A stretch of 64,000 nucleotides of DNA, taken from positions 2,108,001 to 2,172,000 of the forward strand of contig NZ_OY782855.1 in assembly GCF_963678425.1 (NCBI RefSeq), read 5' to 3'. The notes under the pieces were generated by a model, which ran no database searches, was not told where the DNA came from, and saw nothing but the letters and a program-made list of their open reading frames with translations. Both the position numbers and the translations under genes were made by a program. Source of the stretch: an uncultured Bacteroides sp. (GTDB lineage Bacteria > Bacteroidota > Bacteroidia > Bacteroidales > Bacteroidaceae). Below are positions 28,284 to 37,900 of this stretch, in pieces. The stretch's first letter is position 1, and each line of letters opens with the position of its first letter.

Positions 28284-29456
28284 ATGAAATCATCAAATGA
28301 ATTAGCATTGCGTCAGGAGAAGATCCGGAAACTCATGATACAATCGGATATTGACGCTGCACTTATTACCTGCAACGTAAACATACTCTATACCTGCGGG
28401 CAGGTTCTCAGTGGATATTGTTATCTTCCAGTTGTGGGAGAACCATTATATTTTGTAAAACGGCCAAGCGGATTAAGGGGACCACAGATTCATTACATCC
28501 GAAAACCAGAACAAATAGCCGAATTACTGAAAGAAAAAAATATTCCCTTTCCCGAAACACTGATGTTGGAAGGAGATGAACTTTCATTTACAGAATACAG
28601 CCGTTTGACAAATATATTTCCTTCTGCCAGATGTGTGAACGGAACACCGGTCATCCGCGATGCCCGTAGCATCAAGACTGATGTGGAAATAGAACTGTTC
28701 CGCAAGGCAGGTGCCGCTCATACGCGGGCTTACAATCAGATACCTTCTATTTATCAAGAAGGAATGGATGATAGACAATTTTCTATTGAGATTGAGAGGA
28801 TTATGCGATTAGAAGGATGCCTGGGAATCTTCCGCGTATTTGGTCAAAGCATGGAAATCTTTTTTGGAAGCGTGTTGACAGGAAGCAATGCCGAGGCCCC
28901 TTCCCCTTACGATTTTTCATTGGGAGGAAAAGGTCTAAGTCCTGCACTTCCCGGTGGACTAAATGGTACCAAACTAGAAAAAGGGAACACCGTAATGGTG
29001 GACCTGGGAGGAAACTTTAATGGCTATATGTGTGATATGTCGCGAGTGTATTCAATAGGCAAAGTTTGTGAAGAAGCATACAAAGCACATCAGGTTTGTC
29101 TGGAAATTCAATCGGAAGTCATCGCTATGGCAAAACCAGGAACTGTTTGTGAAACACTCTATAACAAAGCCATCGATATAGTAACCAAGGCTGGTTTCAA
29201 AGACAAATTCATGGGAACCAAGCAACAGGCCAAATTTGTTGGCCACGGCATCGGACTTGAAATAAACGAAGCACCCGTACTTGCTCCACGAGTAAAGCAA
29301 GAACTACAACCCGGAATGATCTTTGCTCTTGAGCCCAAGATTGTATTGCCGGGCGTTGGCCCTGTTGGCATTGAAAATTCATGGGTTATCAGTGAACACG
29401 GAATAGAAAAGCTTACGCTTTGCCCTGAAGAGATCATTAATTTGGAGATGCAATAA
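28284..29456 (+). CDS. M24 metallopeptidase (Xaa-Pro aminopeptidase/dipeptidase-like)
   Basis: 390 residues, cytoplasmic. An N-terminal creatinase-like domain (1-150) precedes the pita-bread domain. All five metal ligands are present: D240 in MVDLGG, D251 in CDMSR, H321 in VGHGIG, E350 in ALEPK and E364 in GIENS. Such enzymes cut X-Pro bonds or, in some subfamilies, dipeptides. In this window it is the third proline-type peptidase after the two S9 enzymes, consistent with peptide-based nutrition. It follows rlpA at 20 bases. Confidence 0.92.
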   Translation: MKSSNELALRQEKIRKLMIQSDIDAALITCNVNILYTCGQVLSGYCYLPVVGEPLYFVKRPSGLRGPQIHYIRKPEQIAELLKEKNIPFPETLMLEGDELSFTEYSRLTNIFPSARCVNGTPVIRDARSIKTDVEIELFRKAGAAHTRAYNQIPSIYQEGMDDRQFSIEIERIMRLEGCLGIFRVFGQSMEIFFGSVLTGSNAEAPSPYDFSLGGKGLSPALPGGLNGTKLEKGNTVMVDLGGNFNGYMCDMSRVYSIGKVCEEAYKAHQVCLEIQSEVIAMAKPGTVCETLYNKAIDIVTKAGFKDKFMGTKQQAKFVGHGIGLEINEAPVLAPRVKQELQPGMIFALEPKIVLPGVGPVGIENSWVISEHGIEKLTLCPEEIINLEMQ

Positions 29457-29903
29457 AGTAGTTCTATATTTCCGGTGCAGAGCGGTTATCAAGTCAATCT
29501 TTGGATATGTAAAACAAGACTGAACATAAAATCACGCACATCCGTCTCTTGCTGTAAGCACTTAATAAGGAAATTGCAAAACCGGTCTGAATAAGGTTGA
29601 TTCTTTTTAAATAATTAAGGACGCTGGATGTACATTTTATACATATATTTATAACCCCACGATTTTGTACTGGCATACACTGATTATTAAATAGTTACCC
29701 ATTGTAAATAAAATACCTGGACAAATGATTCAGTTATAAGTTGCCTCTTTTTTGGCAGTGTTTTTTGCATTTTGGTGCCTGTTGTCCATTGTATTTACGA
29801 TTAAAATCATTCTCAAGCCCTTTTTATAAATCTTATTAAACCAATTATTGTTGCAATTATTTTGTGGGTTTGCTTTTATAAACTGATCATTCATTGTCTT
29901 TGC

Positions 29904-30095
29904 AGACTAGAGTCTAAATGCTCTGAAACTACTTACTGGAAGGCTTTAAACATCTTAATACTTTTTAAAAACATCAAGACCTATTCTTCAACATCACTTG
30001 AGAGTTTCAGAGAGATTATCCGGCAACTATTCTTAATCGTCTTTTTTGAAAAATCATTGGTGTATCATTCTGATTTATTCTCCAATGATTTTTAT
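29904..30095 (+). ncRNA. Candidate small non-coding RNA
   Basis: TTTG (29869-29872) and TGTCTTTG (29895-29902) make an imperfect promoter with spacing 22. AGACTAGAGTCT follows at the expected start. CTCTGAAACT (29921-29930) is perfectly complementary to AGTTTCAGAG (30003-30012). A 12-bp hairpin, AAAAATCATTGG (30049-30060) with CCAATGATTTTT (30082-30093), would end a transcript of about 185 bases. The size recalls 6S RNA, but I cannot show that fold. Confidence 0.3.
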
Positions 30096-30125
30096 TTATT
30101 GAAGAATGGTTTTTATTTATTGGAC
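30084..30125. repeat. Two tandem 21-bp repeats
   Basis: AATGATTTTTATTTATTGAAG is followed directly by AATGGTTTTTATTTATTGGAC, 18 of 21 bases identical. The first copy overlaps the descending arm of the 30049-30093 hairpin. Confidence 0.8.
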
Positions 30126-30210
30126 AATAAAATCAAATAATTCAGCAATTTCTATGAGAGTGTGATTGTCTTTGAGCCATAAATACATTCTTTGTTCTGA
30201 ACCATCATAA

Positions 30211-30254
30211 AAAAACAGCTTACCAATTCATTCAAAATCGGTAAGCTGTTTTTC
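30211..30254 (-). terminator. Terminator of lgt
   Basis: AAAAACAGCTTACC (30211-30224) pairs perfectly with GGTAAGCTGTTTTT (30240-30253). It lies 19 bases past the lgt stop on the minus strand and is symmetrical, so it could work in both directions. Confidence 0.9.
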
Positions 30255-30272
30255 TATTATTTCAAAATTTTG

Positions 30273-31094
30273 CTAGAACAATCTTTTCATATCCGGTTTT
30301 ATAATAGCGCTGATAGCTAAATAAGCACCAAGAAGTATCAATGGAATGCTGAGTTGTTGTCCAATATTTAATTGCATATTTACTTCAGCGGCTACCTGAG
30401 GATTCTTCATAAATTCCAATGCAAAACGAGAACCAAAGAAAATTATCAGGCAAACTCCGGTAATCAAACCAACCTTACTCTGAAGTTTAAATTTCCAGTA
30501 CATCACCAAAGAAACAATTAGTGCAACGATGCAATAAAGCATTTCATAAATCTGTGTAGGATGACAGGGAAGCCCGTTGAACTCTCTCACCCACTCTGCC
30601 GAACGCACAAATTTAAATCCCCAGGGCATTGTTGTTGGAAAACCAAAGATTTCAGAATTCATCAGGTTTCCTAAACGTATGCAGGCACATGCTACAGCGA
30701 TGGCAGGAATCATACGGTCGAACAACCACCAGACACTCTTATGGGTAACCTTCTTAGAATAGTACATCAACGCAATAATCAACGCAAATACTCCGCCGTG
30801 ACTGGCTAGTCCACCATTCCATATAGCAAATATCTGCATGGGGTGCGCACCGTAATAGTCCCATTCATAAAAGAAACAGTGTCCAAGACGAGCTCCTACC
30901 ACTGAACTGATAATGGTATAGAAAAACAGTTTATCCACCCATGCATCCGGATGTTTTTCGTATTTAAACAAACGACTCACCATCTCATATCCAATCAGGA
31001 AACCAATACCCCATAACAATCCGTACCATCTGATCTCACGACCGAAAATCGTGAAAATAGCCGGATCAACATTCCATGTTATATATGCCAACAT
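30273..31094 (-). CDS. lgt: Prolipoprotein diacylglyceryl transferase
   Basis: 273 residues with about seven membrane segments, inner membrane. The HGG segment (LASHGGVFALI, about 93-103) and RLGNLMNSEIFG (about 140-151, with the essential Arg and Asn-rich loop) are diagnostic. It transfers diacylglycerol from phosphatidylglycerol to the lipobox cysteine of prelipoproteins, the first step of lipoprotein maturation. The C-terminal ~25 residues are variable. A minus-strand promoter is visible upstream (31148-31177). Confidence 0.96.
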   Translation of the reverse strand: MLAYITWNVDPAIFTIFGREIRWYGLLWGIGFLIGYEMVSRLFKYEKHPDAWVDKLFFYTIISSVVGARLGHCFFYEWDYYGAHPMQIFAIWNGGLASHGGVFALIIALMYYSKKVTHKSVWWLFDRMIPAIAVACACIRLGNLMNSEIFGFPTTMPWGFKFVRSAEWVREFNGLPCHPTQIYEMLYCIVALIVSLVMYWKFKLQSKVGLITGVCLIIFFGSRFALEFMKNPQVAAEVNMQLNIGQQLSIPLILLGAYLAISAIIKPDMKRLF

Positions 31095-31147
31095 ATTTTT
31101 TATTTATAAATTAATCTCAAACCAGACAAATTTCTTTATTGAAAGGA

Positions 31148-31177
31148 CAAAAATAATCATTTTGAATCATAAACAAA
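31148..31177 (-). promoter_or_regulatory. Promoter of lgt
   Basis: Read on the minus strand, TATTTTTG (31155-31148) is the -7 and TTTG (31177-31174) the -33, spacing 18. The start codon lies about 50 bases downstream. Confidence 0.55.
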
Positions 31178-31328
31178 GACTTACGTACTTAATATATAAA
31201 AAAATGTATAGATGACGGATGATTCAGGGCAATAAATCGGGGTATATAAACGTTTCTTCCGCAGAGGTAGCTGTCATTAATGCAATAAGTTTGTACCTTT
31301 GCCTCATATTACTAATTAAGAAAAACAA

Positions 31329-31916
31329 ATGATTGAATATATAAAGGGAAATATTGCAGAGCTTAGTCCGGCTTCAGCAGTAATTGATTGTAACGGGCTG
31401 GGATATTTCGTTAACATTTCATTAAATACCTATTCTGCTATTCAGAATCTTAGCAGCGTAAAACTTTATATTTATGAAGCAATTCGTGAAGACGCTTACG
31501 TACTTTATGGCTTTGCCGACAAACAAGAACGAAACTTATTTATACTGCTTATCTCAGTTTCGGGCATAGGCGGAAATACAGCCCGTATGATTCTTTCAGC
31601 CCTATCTCCCAAAGAATTAGCCAATGTAATCAGTTCGGAGAATGCTAATATGCTAAAAACGGTCAAAGGTATTGGCCTTAAAACAGCACAAAGAGTGATT
31701 GTGGATTTAAAAGACAAGATCAAGCTTACTGACGGCAGTGGCAGTGCAGGCGGAATAGTCAGTCAGAACTCAGAAATTCAGGAAGAAGCAGTAGCCGCAC
31801 TCACCATGCTGGGCTTCAATACAGCCGCATCACAGAAAGTGGTTTTTGCTATTTTGAAAGATGAGCCACAAGCAAAAGTTGAGCAGGTAATTAAATTAGC
31901 ATTAAAGAGATTATAA
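31329..31916 (+). CDS. ruvA: Holliday junction branch migration protein RuvA
   Basis: 195 residues: an N-terminal OB fold (1-63, MIEYIKGNIAEL), two helix-hairpin-helix motifs (about 70-140, ISVSGIGGNTARMIL and VKGIGLKTAQRVI) and a C-terminal three-helix RuvB-binding domain (about 150-195). It binds four-way junctions and loads RuvB. Two overlapping -7-like boxes, TAAGTTTG (31286-31293) and TACCTTTG (31294-31301), lie just upstream. sprA starts one base after its stop, so the two are cotranscribed, a conserved Bacteroidetes pairing. Confidence 0.96.
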   Translation: MIEYIKGNIAELSPASAVIDCNGLGYFVNISLNTYSAIQNLSSVKLYIYEAIREDAYVLYGFADKQERNLFILLISVSGIGGNTARMILSALSPKELANVISSENANMLKTVKGIGLKTAQRVIVDLKDKIKLTDGSGSAGGIVSQNSEIQEEAVAALTMLGFNTAASQKVVFAILKDEPQAKVEQVIKLALKRL

Positions 31917-31917
31917 A

Positions 31918-34900
31918 ATGAGGAGCGGAAAGTGGCTTATCTGCTTATTGTTGGCTGCCCTTAGCATTCATGCATGGGCAGTTCTCAGTGACAGTTCACT
32001 TTATGAAGTGAGTAGCCATTCTTCTGCATCCACATCACAGGAACCAGTACCTGCAGATTCACTGAAACCCCGTTACTCCGTAAGGAAAACAGCCCCGGAG
32101 GCATTGGATGACATGAAAAAGCCTCCGATAGATCTTCACAACCCCGAAAATATCAAGACTGAAGTTGAGTATGACGAAAAGTCTAATTTGTATCTGATCA
32201 ACACGAAAGCAGGAACCAGCCAAGTGGATGTGCCTCTATTCCTTACTCCGGAAGAGTATGCGGATTGGAGTATGAAAAAATCCATTCAGGAGTTTTATCG
32301 GGCAAAGAATGCAGAAGCTTTCGGGAAAGGGAAAGGGGAATTCAATTTTATGGATATGAAATTCGACCTGGGCCCGGCAGAAAAGATTTTCGGTCCCGGT
32401 GGTGTACAACTCAAAACGCAGGGAAACTCGGAACTTACTTTTGGATTTAAAACCAAGAATGTAAAAAATCCATCTCTCCCAGAACGATCGAGAAAGACTA
32501 CCGGATTTGACTTTGACGAAAAGATCAATATCAGTGTCAATGGTAAGGTAGGCGATAAGGTCAATATGAACATGAACTACAACACAGATGCGACTTTTGA
32601 CTTTGACACCAAAAACATTAAACTCAAATACGAAGGGAAAGAGGATGAAATTATAAAATTGCTTGAAGCAGGTAATGTTTCCATGCCTACTAACTCTTCA
32701 CTGATAAAGGGCGCTACCTCATTATTTGGTATCCGTACAGACCTGCAATTTGGAAAGCTCAAGTTGCAGACAGTTATTTCACAACAGGAATCGGAATCTA
32801 AGACGGTAAACAGTAAAGGTGGTGCACAAACTACCTCATTTGAAATCTCTGCGGATAATTATGATGAGAACCGCCACTTCTTTCTTGCCCACTACTTCCG
32901 GGATACTTATGACAAAAACATGAGCCAGTTACCAAACATCACTTCAGGAATAAAGATTAACCGAATTGAAGTATGGATTACCAACAAAAGGGGTAATTAT
33001 GATAATCCTAGAAATGTGGTAGCTTTGACTGACTTAGCCGAGAACGAACATATCAGTAACACTTTCTGGTCAAAATCGGGAGTGAACAAAGCTCCGGACA
33101 ATAGTGACAACGATGTATACTCACGAATGGTCAACGATTATAGCAATGCCCGCAACATTGATATGGTGAGTGCTACCTTAGGGGTAATACCTCAGATAGA
33201 AGGTGGAATGGATTATGAAAAGATAGAAAGTGCCAGATTGCTGAGCAGTTCTGAGTATACCCTCAACAGTACTTTAGGATATCTTTCATTAAAAGCGACC
33301 TTACAACCAGATGAAGTGTTGGCTGTAGCCTACGAATATACCTATAAGGGCAAAGGATATCAGGTGGGTGAATTTGCATCTGACATCAAGGATACTAAAT
33401 CCGCTCTTTATCTGAAACTATTAAAGAATACTTCCAACTCTCCTGCATCTGGTTGCTGGGACCTGATGATGAAGAATGTTTATTCACTGAACGCTTATCA
33501 ATTGCAAAGTACTAAATTCCGTTTGGATATTAAGTATCAAAGCGATACGACAGGAGTCTACCTGAATTATATTCCTGAAGGGAAAATTAATAAAGTACCA
33601 CTGTTACGAGTGATGAATCTGGATCGTCTGGATGCTAAAAACCAGGCAAATCCAAACGGTTTCTTTGACTTTGTGGAAGGATATACAGTGACTGCTCAAA
33701 ACGGGCGAATCTTCTTCCCTGTTGTAGAGCCTTTCGGAAGTCATCTTAGACAAGCCATCGGGAATAATGCAATTGCTGACAAATATGTTTATCAGGAGCT
33801 TTATGATTCTACCAAAACGGTAGCCAAACAAATTGCAGAAAAAGATAAATTCAAATTTACCGGCGAATACAAGGCCTCTTCAGGTTCCGAAATTAGTCTT
33901 GGATCGACAAATGTTCCGGTTGGCTCTGTAAAGGTAACAGCCGGTGGTGTAACCCTTGTAGAGAATTCCGATTACACGGTTGACTATTCAATGGGGATTG
34001 TTACCATTCTCAATCAAAGTATTATTGATGCGGGTACATCTGTCAGCGTGAGTCTGGAAAGCAATACCAGCTACAACCTGCAGCGCAAAACGATGTTGGG
34101 CATGAACCTTACATACGATTTTTCCAAAGATTTTCAGATAGGTGGTACCATTATGCACCTGAAAGAAAAACCGATGACTACTAAAGTGGCCATGGGCGAA
34201 GAGCCTATCAGCAATACAATCTGGGGAGTGAACACTTCCTGGAAGAAGGAGAGTCAGTGGTTGACAAACATGGTTGATAAATTACCTTTCGTAAAAGCCA
34301 CCCAACCATCTCGCTTCAGTCTCACTGCAGAGTATGCTCAACTTGTTCCCGGACAAGCATCGGGGATACAAGGGAATGCCTCATACATTGATGATTTTGA
34401 ATCGACAAAGACCGGCATTGATTTACGACAACCATCTTACTGGATGCTTGCCAGCACACCTTATGAAACCGGGTCGAATGCCCGTTTCCCCGAAGCGTCC
34501 AAATCAAATGATATCTCTTATGGAATGAACAGGGCACTGTTGGCCTGGTACAATATTGACGGACTTTTTACCCGCAGAAATTCCTCATTGACTCCATCGC
34601 ACATAAAAAGTGACCTTGAACAACTATCCAACCACTATGTGCGAGAAGTATATGAGCAAGAGATTTTCCCCAATAAGGAAACCTCTTACATGGAAACATC
34701 CACTCTTTCCATCCTCAACTTAGCCTATTACCCTAATGAACGCGGACCATATAACCTCGATCCGAATCTGACATCGAAAGGACTGCTTCCTAATCCTGAA
34801 AAACGTTGGGGAGGTATTATGAGGAAGCTGGATACCAGTGATTTTGAAACGGCCAATATCGAATATGTTGAGTTCTGGATGCTCGATCCGTTTATTTATG

Positions 34901-37900
34901 AAAGCACTACAGGAAACCGTCGCGGCGGAGACCTTTATATCAACCTTGGAGAGGTTTCAGAAGATATTCTGAAAGATGGAAAGAAATACTTTGAAAACGG
35001 TATGCCAATTGATGGTAATCAGACAAAAGTAGAAGAAACCGTATGGGGAAAAGTACCGAAGGAACAAAGTATTGTTTATGCTTTTGACACCTCTACAGGA
35101 GCCAGAAAGAAACAGGATGTGGGATTGAACGGAATTACGGCAGAAGAAGAAAGGACTTTTGGCGCTTACAGCACCTATCTGAATAAATTAAAAACAATTC
35201 TTGACCCTGCAATCTACACTCAATTTGAAAAGAGTCCGGCCGGAGATCTTTATCATTACTACCGTGGTTCTGATTATGATCAGGAAGAGAAAAGCATTCT
35301 GGAACGATACAAATATTACAATAATACAGAAGGTAACTCTACTGCATCCGAGGATTCTCCTGAAAAATATGATATTTCGTCAAAGACTGTACCCGATGTG
35401 GAAGATATTAATCAGGACAACACACTTAATGAATATGAAAAATACTTCCAGTATAAAATAAATATTGCTCCGGAAGGTTTGAAGGTAGGAAGTAATTACA
35501 TCACCAATAAACGCACAGCTAGTGTAAAGTTACGAAACGGAAAGACAGAAGAGGTAAACTGGTATCAGTTCAAAATTCCGGTAAGGAACTATGATAAGGC
35601 TGTAGGATCGATCTCTGATTTCAAGTCTATCCGTTTTATGCGCATGTATCTTACCAACTTTGTTGATCCTGTGGTATTACGGTTTGCAACACTCGACTTA
35701 GTTCGCGGAGAGTGGAGAAATTACGAACAGGCATTGTATAATTCTCAGCAGCCTGTTCCTACAGTAAGTGGCAGTCTGGATGTTTCTGCTGTGAACATCG
35801 AGGAAAACAGCGACAAGACTCCGGTTAATTACGTACTCCCTCCGGGCATCACACGTGTGATTGACCCATCACAGCCTCAGCTGAAACAAGAAAACGAGCA
35901 GGCTATGAGCTTAAAAGTGCAGAATCTATCCCCCGGCGATGCAAGGGCGGTTTATAAAAGTTCCGGTCTGGATCTGCGTCAGTATAAACGTCTGCAGATG
36001 TTTATACATGGTGAAAAGTTACTGGATGATGTAACGTCATTAGAAGATAATGAAGTTTCTGTTTTTATCCGACTGGGTTCTGATTATAAGAACAACTATT
36101 ACGAATATGAGATTCCCTTGAAGCTCACCCCTCACGGACAATATAATGGAAGCACCTTAAGTGGTTGTAAAGCAGTATGGCCAGAAAATAACATGCTGGA
36201 TATTCCTTTCGAACTATTTACAAAATTAAAGAAAGAGCGTAATACAGCAAAGAATACATCCGGTTCAAATGTAAGCTTTGCCAAATTATACTACACATAT
36301 GATACCGATAAACCAGCCAACAAGATCAGTATCATAGGTAATCCAAGTCTGGCCGAAGTAAAGACCGTTATGATTGGAGTACGAAATAATTCTCGCTCTT
36401 TAAAATCGGCAGAAGTCTGGGTTAACGAACTCCGTTTGACGGAATTCAACGAATCCGGAGGATGGGCAGCACAGGGAAATATGAATGTGCAGTTGTCAGA
36501 TCTGGGAAGTATAAACCTTGGCGGACATATGGAAACGGCTGGTTTTGGAGGATTGGAACAAAGTGTAAGCGAAAGAAGACTTGATGATTATTACCAGTAT
36601 AATTTCACCACGAGTTTTGAATTGGGTAAATTCTTCCCTGCCAAGGCAAAGATCTCAGCTCCTATTTATTACTCTTATTCCAAAGAACTGACATCCCCTA
36701 AATATGATCCCACCAATCAGGATCTTCTTTTATCAGATGTGCTGGATACTTATTCCAGAAAAGCGCAAAAGGATTCTATTCGTAACATTGCACAAGAGCT
36801 GGTTACTTATAAAAATTTCAGTTTGAGCAACATGAGAATGAATATCACCAGTAAAAAACCAATGCCATATGATCCTTCAAACTTTACCATCGGCTACTCT
36901 TTTACAAAGAGATATAACCAAGGAAACACCACAGCATGGGAATCTGACATAAACTGGAAAACCAACTTAGGATATAATTATTCTCCAGCCAATAAGCCAT
37001 GGGAGCCATTCAAGAATTTAAAGAACAAGTCTTCATGGATGAAACTGGTCAAAGCATTTAATCTGAGCTGGTTACCACAAAATATATCCTTCAATTCTGA
37101 TCTTTCACGCCATTCTTACGAATTGCAATTAAGAGACCTGGATAATCCTTACGGAGATACAGCGATACCTCTATCTGTAGCGAAGGAGTTTCTCTGGAAC
37201 AGAGATTTTTCACTCCGCTGGGATCTGACAAAGAACTTGCATCTCAACTTTACTTCTGCCACACGCGCAGAGATTGAAGAACCTTACGGAACAATTGACA
37301 AGAACCTATATCCGGATGAGTATGCCGCACGGAAAGATTCGATAAAGAGAAGTTTGCTGCACTTGGGACGTCCGCTCGATTTCCAGCAAACCTTTAATGT
37401 CAGCTATAAATTACCATTCGATTTGATTCCTATTCTGAACTGGGTAAGCAGTGATGCAAAATTTACTTCCTCTTATACCTGGGATAGGGGTGTCGATTTA
37501 ACGGACGGAAGTTCAGTTGGAAATACAATAGCAAACCAACGTTCTATTGATCTGAATGGCCGTTTCAATTTTGAAACACTTTACAACAAGGTTCCTTTTC
37601 TGAAAGAGACAAACAAATTATTTGCATCGAACAGCAGAGTCGCTCCACCCGACAAAAAAGAGCTGTTGAAGAATAAAAAATTCGAGAAGGAAGTTCAGCT
37701 TAAAAAGGATACTACCGTAACCCTATCTCACGGGTTAAAGACAAAAATATTGAAAGTGAGTGCGATTACACAGAATGGGAAGAGGTATCTTGTTAAATAT
37801 AAGGTGCAGGATGAAAATAAGATTATTATTAACAACCGGGATTCCATAAAAATTAAGCTGAGTATTTTACCTGGTCCGAAACCAGAAGAACAAAGTTGGT

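Larger units (their letters stand above)
29457..30272. other. 816-base gap with no convincing protein gene
   Basis: AT-rich, with no tRNA cloverleaf or insertion sequence seen. A 92-codon plus frame (29862-30140) has no family resemblance. The region holds a candidate small RNA (29904-30095), a 21-bp tandem duplication (30084-30125) and the lgt terminator (30211-30254). Upstream of 29860 I see nothing else. Confidence 0.6.

Noticed and set aside
29862..30140. 92-codon plus-strand frame in the long gap after the M24 peptidase gene
   Set aside because: No recognisable domain; its end is just the translated 21-bp tandem repeat and it overlaps the terminator-like hairpin. A small RNA explains the region better.
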